A stretch of 64,000 nucleotides of DNA from Pegea sp. RAD2-039 (lineage: Eukaryota > Chordata > Thaliacea > Salpida > Salpidae). The DNA is taken from positions 1,178,001 to 1,242,000 of the forward strand of contig JAQGEQ010000270.1 in the NCBI GenBank assembly GCA_034620365.1, given 5' to 3'. The translations under genes and the position numbers were made by a program. The notes beneath the pieces are model-generated. The model was not told the DNA's origin and made no database searches. It worked only from the letters and a program-made list of their open reading frames with translations. Position 1 is the stretch's first letter. Each line of letters opens with the position of its first letter. Shown here in pieces: positions 1-11,107 of this stretch.

Positions 1-2079
1 AAATTGCTGGTGACGGTAAACATACAATTGAACGAACTAATGATGGAGCAAGACTTAAAGTAAGCGCGCATCTTAACGAATTTCTCTAATATACAGATAA
101 TGCTGATTGCATGAAATAAATTTGAAATAATTAGTGAAGTAAATTTCAGTAAACAATTTGTCAAAACTCAGCAAAATTATTTTAACTTTGTTTTATTTTT
201 TAAAGTTAAGTTTATTTCTAAGAAAAATTGATGACAAAGGCCTCTAATAATTAGAAGTTATTAATTGATAAAAAAGTATCACTAAAATGAATAAGGCCTG
301 TCAGTCATAACTTACTTTCGATCAAATTACAAACCTTAATTTTCAGAATATGTTAAACTAACTACCTCTCTTATTCAACATCACACTATTTTACAAAATC
401 TCGAATTTGTTGTTGTAAACAGTTACAAGAGTCAATACCGCTAACACTTTATCAAAATGGTATCTTTCTTTTTAATGGACCTTTTCGTAGCTATGATGAA
501 ATTACGACCAAAAGTTTTTTAACTGATATCTCAGATGGCTTTTTTCCTTCTGAGCTACAGTCTTCTTATCCTGATGGAGTTTCTATTCAAGTATTTAAAC
601 AGTTTTTGAGGCTCCTATTTTAATTTGAGTTTTTGATTTGTCTTAAATTTATATTTTTTAATTTAATTTAGAATATTTTAACAAATATCTGCTTCAAACT
701 TTTTATAAATTTGAAATTAAAATAATATTAAAACTCTAATCATGTCAGATAATTAAACAATTGTTTTAACTTGAAAAACGAAGAATACAGTAATAATAAA
801 ATATAAGTGTGCCTGGTTTAGCTGGTTAGTGAAGATAAGCGGGATTTTTAAATCTGAAAACAAATAAATAGACTTTCATCAAATAATAAAAATCTATTTC
901 TCAAATTAAATTGTTTATTTCGATAATAAAAATTGAGCTAACCAATTACATCACAGTTAACAGATTTAAGAAATACAAAATATATAAATCCCAGAGATAA
1001 GATCAGTTTCCCTGGAGTTGGAAGAGTCTTAGGAGCACAGTCATCTTCTGAATCAAATCAAGATTCTATAAGTGAGCTAAAGAGGATTACTCATCAAAAA
1101 TCAGGTGCAATTTATAAAAATCCAAAAAACAGTTTAGAAAATAACAAATTTAAAATAATGAATTTTTTTTAGATTTTCCAGTTTCAAATTCAAACGTTGC
1201 AACTCTAACTGATTCAAAGACTTTTGTTTCTACAAATCAGTTCCTAAACAAACTTCCGAAAAATACAATTAAAAACGGGAAAGTATTTGACATTCGAAAC
1301 TCGATTGTAAAACATCTAAGGTTGATTTATTCTTGATATCTATTATCAAATTTACTGCTGTGCTGGCGGTAAATCTGTTTTATAATCCAATGTAAAATTC
1401 AATTAAACTTTTTCAAGTATTTAAAACTATTTATTTCTCATCATAAACATTAGCTTGCACAGCAAAAATTATTTTATGTTTCAGAAACTTCAGCAGAAAT
1501 TGTAAATGTCACAATAAAACTCAATAAACAAAAACCTTTTTCAATTAATAGAAAACATTTGAAGAAGAAATCTTTTTTATTTGATGTTTTAATTAAAAAT
1601 TTTACTTTAAACACTATTACTTCATTCATATAAGATTTAAAGAAAAATCCATAAAATTAAAAACACTTATTTCATAGAAACACAATTTCTTTTTAATATT
1701 TAGAAATTTACTTTTAGAGGAAAAGAAGAAGAATTAACTACCGGTTTTCATAAAGATGAAAATAAATCAACTGTGGAAATGAAAACTGGTGAAAATCCAA
1801 TAACTATTAGAGTAAAAACAGAAGATGGTGACCATTTTGATCTATGGATGAAAAATAATGAAACTATTACAGATTTACGAAACAAAATTGACCAAAATCG
1901 GTACAAAATTCTGATCACAATTTTTTAATTATTAAACTATATTTTATAGACCTAACATTGGGAGAGGTTATGACATTATTACTAACTTTCCAAAAAAACA
2001 ATTTGATGATCTTACCAAAACTTTAAGTGATTGTGGATTAATATCAAATTCTGTAGTGATTTTAAAAAGTTCAATTTAA
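1..2079 (+). CDS. UBXN11: UBXN11-like SEP/UBX-domain protein, 3' part
   Basis: The 5' end lies outside the window. Six exons join in frame (1-59, 423-590, 957-1104, 1173-1320, 1718-1900, 1950-2079) and give the last 277 residues. A SEP domain comes first (core TLYQNGIFLFNGPFRSYDE, then DGFFPSELQ and PGVGRVLG), then a linker with QFLNKLPKNTIKNGKVFDIR. A C-terminal UBX domain follows (ITIRVKTEDGDHFDLWM to the end). The SEP-linker-UBX order and the FLNKLPK...GKV.DIR signature are those of UBXN11 (socius) rather than p47/UBXN2. The family adapts the p97/VCP ATPase, and UBXN11 has been tied to Rnd GTPases and actin organisation. In the UBX domain the usual S3/S4 FPR turn reads FPKK, so p97 binding may be altered. 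An ATTAAA at 2168-2173 could be the polyadenylation signal. Confidence 0.85.
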
Positions 2080-3778
2080 CATCAATAACATCAAAACTAA
2101 TTGCGTGTTTACATCACTTGCAACAAACATGATGTTGTAAATATATTTCTTCTTCTTTTCACTTGATATTAAAGCAGGGTGTTTTCAATCATTTTTGTGG
2201 TGGTAGTTTCTGTCACTTTTCAGTTTATCTTAACTCGAGTAAATAACTTGAGTTGTTTTGCTTGCTTTGAAACAAAATAAGTAAGTTTAGCTTCTTGAAA
2301 CTGAAAATTGTTCTTAATAATTATTATAACTAAACAATTTCAGAAACTTTTATAAAATCAAAATATAGGGAAAATTTTGTCAAATAAAATGATTTAGAAA
2401 TTTATCCATTTATCATTTACACTTTTTAGTTTACATCTAAGCTGTAGTAAAATGGCCATCAAAGGTTTTCTTAGTAAAGAACTTAATCAAATAAATTATT
2501 GAGTTAATATCACAAAAGTCTTTAAATAACAGATGATAATTTGAAAATTGTTTTTCACTCGGAATAAAGTTCGAACTCTAAGCAGATACAAAACGTTTTA
2601 ATAAATCGGAAAAAACATCTTTAGCTAAATGAGTCAAAGGTGCTCTAACTATATTCTTGCACCTAACCACATTAGACAAAGAAATGATAGAAAATTTCTA
2701 GTTTCAAAACTAACCGTGATCAATTTAGATAAAAAAACAATTTAAGTTTGTATTAATAAGGAAAATCAGATGTGAAAAACTTTTCAAAAGATAACTGTTT
2801 AATGATATATATGATGATTATCCAAATTACTTACCGTTTCTAGCAAGTATGTTCACTATCATTATACCAATAATTATCAATGTCAAGTTCATACAAACTT
2901 TAATCATACAAACTAAACTATTTGATTTAAAGTAACTTTATACTGTGTGTAGTTTTGTGTGGGTGAATACTTAGAACTAACTATTTTGCAGACTGCTGTC
3001 TTCAATAAATTGTACCAATAGCTTTCTGACGCTTAAGGTCTGGTTGTGGGACGCACAAAATCAAACTTATCTTTCAATATATTTGTTGATATAATTAAGA
3101 CATGAAGGCAACAAACATTAAGAGACTCCGAACGTTGGATTTTATTTTTCTTATGCATAAAAAAACAAAAAAAAAGTAAAACAGCAAAGATTAGAGAAGA
3201 CAAACAAAGTGGTGAACTGAAAAAATTAAACTATTAAAATATTAAATTAAAAAATTCATCAGTACTTTGTGATAATGTTTTGAATTAAAATGAAAGCTTG
3301 CGTTTTTGTAAAAATAATTCTATAAAGATTTTATAAAAAAAAGTTGGCAACACCTTAATGCAAAATAGGATGATTGAATTGATGAATAGATACAGTTTTG
3401 GTTTTATCATTAAATTAATTCGGAAATATATCAACACAAGTCTTTGCAAATGGAATTATTAAGTAACAAATTTATATTCGTATTATCATCAGGTTTGTTT
3501 AAATGTTATCGAACAAAAACTCAACAAAAAATTCAACGAAATGAAATTTAAAGAAGATTTTGGTAAAGTTTTGTAATCACAAACCAGAACTTCATCATAA
3601 TATGATAAAAGTAAACAATTTATAAAAGTAATTGAAAAATATTGAAGTTTGCCTCAGATTGCACGGTTTAGAAAAGACTTCTTTTGAAAGATCAGATTTT
3701 GAGAGAAACTTACAAAAAATGGATTCCTAAAAAAATTTTGCTGATTAAAAATAAGAATAAAAAAATAAGGATCACTAC
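2080..3778. other. Intergenic spacer between two convergent genes
   Basis: AT-rich DNA with short homopolymer runs and no convincing coding frame on either strand. It should contain the 3' UTRs of the flanking UBXN11-like (+) and BCL2-like (-) genes. On the minus strand an AATAAA lies near 3137-3145, about 640 bases past the BCL2-like stop codon. I see nothing else. Confidence 0.5.
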
Positions 3779-5912
3779 TTAGTCAACTTCTTCATCTAAT
3801 CTTTCATTGGAATCTTCAGTGGGCGTGTGGTTGAAAGAAGGCGAAATAGAAGCTGAGCAATTCTGCTGGAGTTCATCATTAAGATTTTGTGCAAATGATC
3901 GCTGAAACATAAGGACACAGTCAGAAAGATGTTTATGAATAGATCAAATTGAAACTAACCCAGGAACTGGTGATGCTTTGTACGAAACTAGTGACATATC
4001 TCGTTGACAGGTCAACTACGTGTTGGAATGCAGACTCTGATGTTGTGATCTCATACATCACATTGAGCATGTTAAAACTCATCACAACCTAAACAGATTT
4101 AAAAGAAGATTCAAAGCATATGCTCATCATCAGGACTTACTGGAAGGATTTCAGGATGCCTCATACCAGAGCTATTAATCATATGACCCACACTCCTGAT
4201 TACTCGACCAGCTATAGTATGAAAGTTGTGATATGAGACGTTGCTGAGATAATTAGTAGCATATTGACGAATCGCTGGTTCAAGAGTGGTCTGCAACTAC
4301 AACCACAGTTAGATTAAACCTGACCACTGACCACTAAGCTTACCCCAACTGTATTCTCAACGTGGTCACCTCTAGTGATCAATCGTTCCACCAACAAATC
4401 CACCAGTTTAGTGATGCGGTCCTCATTTGTAATTCCAGTTGATGTGGACGGAATATCAGTTGGGGTCATTGGTGAGTCTACTGAAGAGCTTTGTGGGTAT
4501 GAGTTATCCGAAATTGTTTCGGCCCGGTCCACAGTTTGGTCATCATTCGACGTTGGTCCACTAGATTCCACTTCTAGTATACTCTCTTGAGATATCCCAG
4601 GTACAGACCTCAGTACTGTAGATGATTGGGCGGTAAAGGGTTCAGGGGTCAGGGGCTGCGTCATTCGGGATGAAGATCGGGACAGCTGTAAAAGGTTCGA
4701 TGATGTTAATTAAACTAGTTTGTGTCCAGGGCTTACATTAGTCACAGACGAGTTGTCCCAGCCTGATTGGGCTTGGATGCAATCCATGGATGGAAGCCGA
4801 ATGCATGGTGTAGATGATCTGTCCAGCAAAAAGATTAAGAAAAGAACTTTAGGAGTAATTTGATGAATATTACCGGCTGTAAATTTGACGGTTGAAGGAA
4901 ATTGAAATTCGTTCAAGAGTTTCAGCAATTTGTTCATATTCGTACTTTTCAAGATCTCCAGAAGAGAAAGACATAGATCCTCGGTGCTGATAGTACTTCT
5001 TTGGAGAGCGGTTCAACTTCTGTGAAAATGCGATCAACAGTTTATCTCAATCAAGTCTAAGAGAGATCTCACCATAAATTTTTTTTTGTTTCCCACCCCT
5101 TTCTTCTGATCCTTTTCACTAATAACTTCATCTGCAACTGAAATAGAATCATCAGAATCTGTGGTGAGATTGAAAGTTGATTCTTACAATCATCATCATC
5201 ACAAGCATGAGGAATTGATGGTAAAGACACACTGGAGGATGTGGATGATTGCGATTTGTGTCTAGGGCGACGTAAACCCTTCATGAATCGTCTTAGAAAA
5301 GAAGGGCGTTTCTTAGGTGAGATGTCAAGATGCTGGGGTCTTAAAATCTTTTTTGAAGTCAACTTTGTGCTCTTCAAACTTCTCTTCTCACTAAAAAAGA
5401 TTTGATTGTCTACTGGAAGTTAAAAAGGATGAGAGAGCTCACTGAGTTTGGTTGTTAAAGTCTTCTGAATTTCTTCGCCTCATCATTCTGACGTCATGTC
5501 GCGAAGTCGTTGGCAGAGTTTCTGCTTTTTCATAATTTCTAGAAGTTTTGAAATTGGTTGATGAAGAGAAGAGACGATTAGGTAACTTACAAGGACTTCT
5601 TTACGGAGGGAATTTGTCCAAATCCAACAAATCTTGTATGTTGCAAGCCATTTACTTTTTCCGAATCACTGAAAATCTGTTGTTGGTTTCAGAAGAGATG
5701 AGAAGTGAATTTATTCACCTGATTATCTGATGATTTTGTGATATGCTTGTCCTTGATTTTTTGTTTGAAAATCTTTTTGATCTAAACACACGTTTCCAAA
5801 GCCCATTACTGTGATTAACACTTGATTCGTTCTCATTTTCCACAGCATGTTTGTGATTATTAAGTTGACTAATCGTAGTTACCGTTGGTTTTGTTTCTCG
5901 AACAGTCCCCAT
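3779..5912 (-). CDS. Divergent BCL2-family protein, Bcl-G (BCL2L14)-like
   Basis: Eleven exons join in frame to a 544-residue protein: 5719-5912, 5591-5668, 5443-5538, 5188-5390, 5073-5158, 4874-5019, 4737-4818, 4344-4685, 4141-4296, 3960-4088, 3779-3901. Residues 1-240 are basic, Ser-rich and probably disordered. A helix at 247-267 (IAETLERISISFNRQIYS) fits BCL2 helix 1, followed by a roughly 110-residue Ser/Thr/Pro loop. Residues 386-408 hold a BH3-like helix with the core LITRGDHV, i.e. LxxxGD at 397-402. Further helices (VSYHNFHTIAGRVI, VVMSFNMLNVMYEI, VVDLSTRYVTSFVQSITSSW) match the order BH3, helix 4, helix 5 and BH2 of Bcl-G as I remember it. The BH1 glycine and BH2 GGW are missing, and there is no C-terminal membrane anchor. 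If the reading is right it would act in apoptosis control, but pro- or anti-death activity cannot be told. The gene model is firmer than the family call. Confidence 0.6.
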
Positions 5913-5922
5913 ATTGTATGAA
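5913..5922 (-). promoter_or_regulatory. Splice acceptor 10 nt upstream of BCL2-like start codon
   Basis: On the minus strand a T-rich tract ending TTTATAG stands directly before a 10-base leader and the ATG at 5912. It looks like a true 3' splice site. The mRNA is therefore either joined to an upstream noncoding exon or trans-spliced to a leader. I cannot tell which. Confidence 0.45.
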
Positions 5923-6911
5923 CTATAAACAAAAATTTAAAGTTGAATTTTTACCTAAAAAGGCGACTTGTAGCGGATAAAAAATGACAAAGATACAGAA
6001 AGCTGTTTAAGCCTCGTTAAGAAATTATGATGTCGTCAGCATAAAAATAAAAAAAATGTTGTAAAAACTGTTTACCACAAACAAACAGAAGTCGTGTGAT
6101 AAGATGTAATAATTTAGTTGTTTGTAGGTGTCAGACCTGATCACTTCAACGATGAATAAAATCCTTTGATTAACATCTGACTTGAAGTTGAAACGCAGTT
6201 GATGCATTTGATATTATGTTTATTTATTCACAAAGCTGTCTTTAAAAACACTGTCTAAAAATCTTAGCAATGTTTTAAAGTAATAATATTTATCTAAAAA
6301 CAAAACAAAGTTGCAAATATTATTTAAAAGAATAGTAAAGTTCTGAAACACGATAAGATTATTTTTTAAATTAATCTTTTGCTAAATAAACCTCGCAATC
6401 AATACAAAGTAAATCTACGTTAGCAAGATTTTTTTAGAAAGACTTTATTCATGCACAACCCTCATCAAATTAATAATCGTGAAAATGTTGAACAAACTAA
6501 ACTTTCAACAAAAACTGATTTATCGGTGACTTTGATATATTTGTGTGATGTAATTACAGATATCTTTTGTAATCTACATCTTTCTACATCTACTATTTTA
6601 CAGTGATAACTCGTAATTTGAATCATCTCGTCAACTTGCTAACTTTTAATCTATGAATGAAAGAGAAAAATGAAAAAAACTAGCAGCAGAGTTACTTCTA
6701 TTTATTTGCAAAATCTTTTTTTTTATTTTTACTTCAAATCTCTCATTTTATGAAAATCGAATCAACTTAAGTCCTGAAACTAACCAACAAACTTGCAACC
6801 AATCACTTAACATTTTGCAGGCATAATTCTGCATTCTCATTGCAACCATCATTCCCACGAAATGCAAATTAAGCTGTAGCCACCACATTACAAAGACCGA
6901 CTACTACCTTA

Positions 6912-7027
6912 TGACGTCATCACCCTCATCTACAAACTAATCAACTGGTAGACTGATAGAACAGTGACTCCATAAATTAGTATTTACAACGCATCAAGTT
7001 GAATGATGACGTCATCAAGTGATGTCA
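6912..7027. promoter_or_regulatory. Cluster of CRE-type (CREB/ATF) palindromes
   Basis: Two perfect TGACGTCA octamers stand at 6912-6919 and 7007-7014. A one-mismatch TGATGTCA follows at 7020-7027, each followed by TCA. Perfect octamers should be rare at this base composition, so two and a near-match within 116 bases stand out. The cluster lies about 1.0-1.1 kb upstream of the minus-strand BCL2-like start codon. Binding by CREB/ATF/AP-1 bZIP factors is inferred from the motif alone. Confidence 0.45.
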
Positions 7028-7311
7028 TCAACAAGTGATTCTATAAACGAATATTAGGCAAAAATATGAGTCAGAAACCGAGTCGATAAAACGAATTTTT
7101 AATATATTTTATGACAAAAACGTTGCCGAAGTAACTCCCAATGGAAACTGCCGATTATGACAAAGTTTTCTCAAGAATTAAAAACTTTTCAAATTTAACG
7201 ATTGCATGAATTTAATGATGCAAAATATACAAATGAAAAGCAAACAATTTTTCGGACAAAAGATTTGCAAAACAGAATAATTTAAAAGCTGAGTGTTAAA
7301 ATCGTCTATAA

Positions 7312-7534
7312 TCACGTGACTAGCATCAAATAAACCACATTTTTCAAAGTATTGTTTCAGCAAAATAAGTTGGAATAAAATACAATTAATTAAGATGGAA
7401 ACACGAGAGTAGTTTAAACAAACTAAACGAAATTTAATTTTGGCAAATAGCAAAAAAACGCAGACAATGCAAACGGTAAGTTGAATGATTTTTTCAACTC
7501 TCAAGCAAGTAAAACATTGAAAGCGATCACGTGA
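7312..7534. promoter_or_regulatory. Two TCACGTGA palindromic E-boxes
   Basis: Perfect TCACGTGA occurs at 7312-7319 and 7527-7534; a third copy is at 10789-10796. This is the M-box/CLEAR-type core bound by MITF/TFE and other bHLH-zip factors. Position upstream of the BCL2-like gene makes a regulatory role possible but unproven. Confidence 0.3.
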
Positions 7535-10122
7535 GCTTTTGTCACCATAACAAATATCAACATTACACTTAGTTACAATTCTATTTCTGCCATCAAAACC
7601 TATTTTTAGGAGTGAATAAAAGTATCTTACTACCTTATAACGGCTACTTGCTGTTCTTACAGGCGAACTCTGACAAATTGATTAGCTATAAAATAACTTT
7701 ATCAATGAAACAGTAAAAATTAAAAACAATCAAATTATAAATTGATTTAACTTGACTATTATCAAACTTTTTTACTTAATAACAGCCAATAAAACGCTCT
7801 ATCGGAGAATTCAAATAGAAAATTGACTTCACATATCAACATCAAAATTTCCAATTGTTAACAATTCAATTGAATGGTTTAAAATTGATTTCTTAAATTG
7901 AAAATTTAGACAGTTTATAAAGCATTGAATAGGTAAAAGCATTTATGTTATTATTTCTGTATGTTTACTTAAAAACTTAATCTAAAAATATTTACCAAAA
8001 TAAGGACCTAAGAAATAGGAAAACAATAAAGAACGAGCAAATAGATATTTTGACAAAGTGTGCAAACTCTTTTCAACTTTATGTTATTACACTTTTCACC
8101 ATATAATTGATGAAAACAATTTAGAAATTTGAATAAGACTCAAAAACATACTATATTTGGTTTAACATAATAAGTATTTTCTTTCAAATACTAATTAATA
8201 TGTGAACTTGTATTTAAAAAAAGGTTACCCAGCTAAATTATTAACCATGATTAACCAAGCACTTGTAAAATGAGAGAGGTAATAAAGAACCAGAAACCAG
8301 CATGCCCAGGCGGGCAGACAGTTTGTTAGTTGAGATTACCGTTACAATATCAGCAAGCAAGTAGGTGGTGGGGGGTTAGGTGACGTAATACATAATTCAA
8401 TCAATTATTCTGCAAATTGTAAGCACGTGTTAGCGATTTAAAAAGTTTTAACAACCACTGGTAATTTGATTTTGTAAGCAAAGACAGCCGGTAAAATAAT
8501 CTGATGATATTGACGACTAGCAACTGGGAATTTGCTGTCACAAACTAAACTCAAATTGAAAAGTAAATCATGAAATTTTTCACTTCTTCTAAGATACAAA
8601 ATTAAATAATTGTAATGGTATTTTAATCGACGGTTTAAGTTAATGAAAATTTTATCGGTAAATTGCTTAATTAGTTGGCTTTTAATTATTATAAATGTCA
8701 ACTCATGTGTGAATATATATTAGCCGAAATTATAAGGGCATAATACTCTAATTTAAAATCGAATAAATTTAATCTTTTAACACCTGCTTATCAAAGAGAT
8801 TTGTGCAAGTCATGCTACTGATAAATAATGAAAAATAAGACAATTTAATTAAAATGTATTTAAGAAAACTAGTTGTTACCATCAACATTTATTTAAACCA
8901 GCTTATTATTAAACAAAAGAAACACTAAACAAACCAAATCGTATATTTTCATATGTAACAATAGCGCTTTATATTTATGAAAAAATATAATTATAAAACT
9001 TGCAGTATTACAAAATTGACTCAAAAAACCAAATAAACTCTTTACCATGTCACTCCACAATCACTGTAGGCACTGTTGGGTTTGTAGACATACACTAGGC
9101 TATCTAGTTACAAATCGTGTTTATATTTTCAGTGAAAAATATTGTTGTAATCCATATTGTAATAAAGTGAAGTAGTTCTCTTGTAAACTCTATTCTTTTA
9201 TGAGTCAATTGTTAATAGTTGATCAACCTTCGCTGCTACCAATAGTAACAAGCATAATGTTTGAGATTGGTAAACTGCTAATCAGTACAATTGTATTGTT
9301 CAAACGCTGAGTGCATGTTTATATGGCTCTTACTTCTATAAACACTTTTATGTAAAACAAAAGCAAATCGAATTGAAAAGTGCTTAAACTGTTAGAACCA
9401 TAAAATTGTTTTTATCATTAAATGATTATAACAAACAGTAGTTAATGAAAAAGATAAAAACAATTTGACATCTATTAATTGATTTATTTTCAAGATTCAA
9501 TAAGTTGACAACTCTACAATGATCACAGAGTTGTTGACAAGTCAAAATTTTGTTTAACTTAGCTACAATAACAAGGAATCCAAAATTGAAATTATTAGTA
9601 AAATCAAGAGATTGAACAAATGGTTCAACAGCTGTGCTTACTTATGTATCAGGTGCAGATGAAAATACGAGAAATTATTATTAATAAAAGCTACAATTGA
9701 CTCAGAAACTCAACTTTTTTGAAGAACAAAAAATCTGGAAAGTTATCAGGTGTGAACTTTGAATGCAGCAAGCTGCAATTGAAAGTAAGAAAAGTGGAAT
9801 ACACAAGTGAAAGCACTAAAGCATGGTGTGAGGAGGTTTTCCAAATAGAGTCCTACGATAAATCACTCAGTTGCTAGTGTCATCATTCAAAAATGAGTCA
9901 CTGTATTCATGTAAGTTTCATGATGTCATCATCAACGTTGATTTAGAAGAATCGAATTTATTTAAAATAAATTGTTCATCTAGTAGCAGTGAAAGTTGAG
10001 GAATATATAAATTGAATGAAACGGAGATTTGATCAATGAAAGGATTCACGTAAGACAAATCGCTTCAATATGATGCTACTTGACTTGAGAAAATTGATTT
10101 TCTCCTAACACGAGATGATGTA

Positions 10123-11107
10123 ATGAAAAAGTTAAATTTGGAAAATAGTCAAACTAATTTAGAAAGAAATATTTTTGAAGATCCTTTTAGTGAATATGCG
10201 TGTGCCGGAAGACAACAAGCGCAAGATTTTTCTGTAAGTTTTTTGTGGCTTGATTTTGTTTGCCGAGAAGTTTTTTACAAGTCAAGGTGCTAATTCAACT
10301 TAAGTAGCTTTTATTGTTTTAATCGATGCTTTATCGTGCTGCTAGACAAGAACATAAAATAACCGATAAATAAACAAAAAGTGAAATAATTAAAAAATTG
10401 AAGACAAATACTAAGAGTTTGTTTGAGAGATTTTTACAACTGTATTATTATTTTTGTTTATTTTACATTTACACTAATCGAAAACAAACACGTGGCAAAA
10501 TTGTGCATGTGACGTTTTACTTGTCAATAGAAACTAACCAAACTCGCTTAACTTTGTAAACATTTGAAATTATTTTAAGGATTTATAAAAGATTACTTTT
10601 TTAGTTAAAGAAACATTGAAAATGGATTACTACAAAACATTTAGAAAGCAAACCGTCGTGCTATTTGCTTAAACCTTCGTGGAGAGATTTGTGTCTCGCT
10701 AAAACTCATGACTCAAAACCAACAAAAACTTTTTTGATTGAATTTTTTGTCGCCAACTCTTTAGAACATATAATACCACAAAACCAAGTCACGTGAGGTG
10801 ATGAAAATTCATAAATATGTAAGTGAACTTGCTTCTAGTAGGCCCAACCTAACTATAATTTTAGCAATGTATAAAGAATTATGAAATAGGAAGAAATAAT
10901 TTAATGTAATGACATTTTATTTCGGATGAAATATTTTAGGAGGAGACTGACTTCTAAAGTTGTGGTTTCTTTTCATAGTCAGAACAATCTTTAAATAAAA
11001 ATTCGTTCTTAGAAATGAAGCGTTGTAATATCTACTTTATTATTTGATAGAGTGGTCGTAGTTCCTCAATTGAATACTTCGCTGAATTAACATATAATCA
11101 GTTTTGA
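10123..11107 (+). CDS. Candidate two-exon microprotein (55 aa)
   Basis: Exon 10123-10233 opens with ATG, runs 37 codons without a stop and ends exactly at a strong GTAAGT donor. Its residues (for example NIFEDPFSEYACAGRQQ) have a composition less AT-driven than the surroundings. An acceptor at 11049-11050 leads in frame to 18 more codons (SGRSSSIEYFAELTYNQF) and a stop at 11105-11107. The product would be a 55-residue soluble peptide rich in Ser, Asn, Glu and Gln. I do not recognise it. The first exon is more convincing than the second, and the true gene may continue through other exons I could not identify. Confidence 0.22.

Larger units (their letters stand above)
5923..10122. other. Long noncoding stretch upstream of the BCL2-like gene
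   Basis: No coding frame with plausible exon borders was found. The interval holds a cluster of CRE-like palindromes (6.9-7.0 kb), two TCACGTGA E-boxes (7.3 and 7.5 kb) and a GC-richer patch at about 8290-8400 with a TGACGTAA half-palindrome. It is the natural place for the promoter or enhancers of the BCL2-like gene. Several open frames of 60-108 codons occur but have low-complexity AT-driven composition. Confidence 0.5.

Noticed and set aside
1483..1640. Extra exon of the UBXN11-like gene with an open frame (ETSAEIVNV...)
   Set aside because: It cannot be joined in phase to the preceding exon, whereas exon 1173-1320 joins directly to 1718-1900 in frame. It may still be alternative sequence.
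4874..5019. Helix IAETLERISISFN as the BH3 motif of the BCL2-like protein (it resembles Bim BH3 in spacing)
   Set aside because: It lacks the GD pair. A better LxxxGD core occurs downstream at residues 397-402 in the order expected for Bcl-G, so this helix fits helix 1 better.
7178..7504. 108-codon minus-strand open frame upstream of the BCL2-like gene
   Set aside because: Composition is dominated by Ile/Leu/Phe/Lys from AT-rich sequence, with no domain, splice borders or conserved motif.
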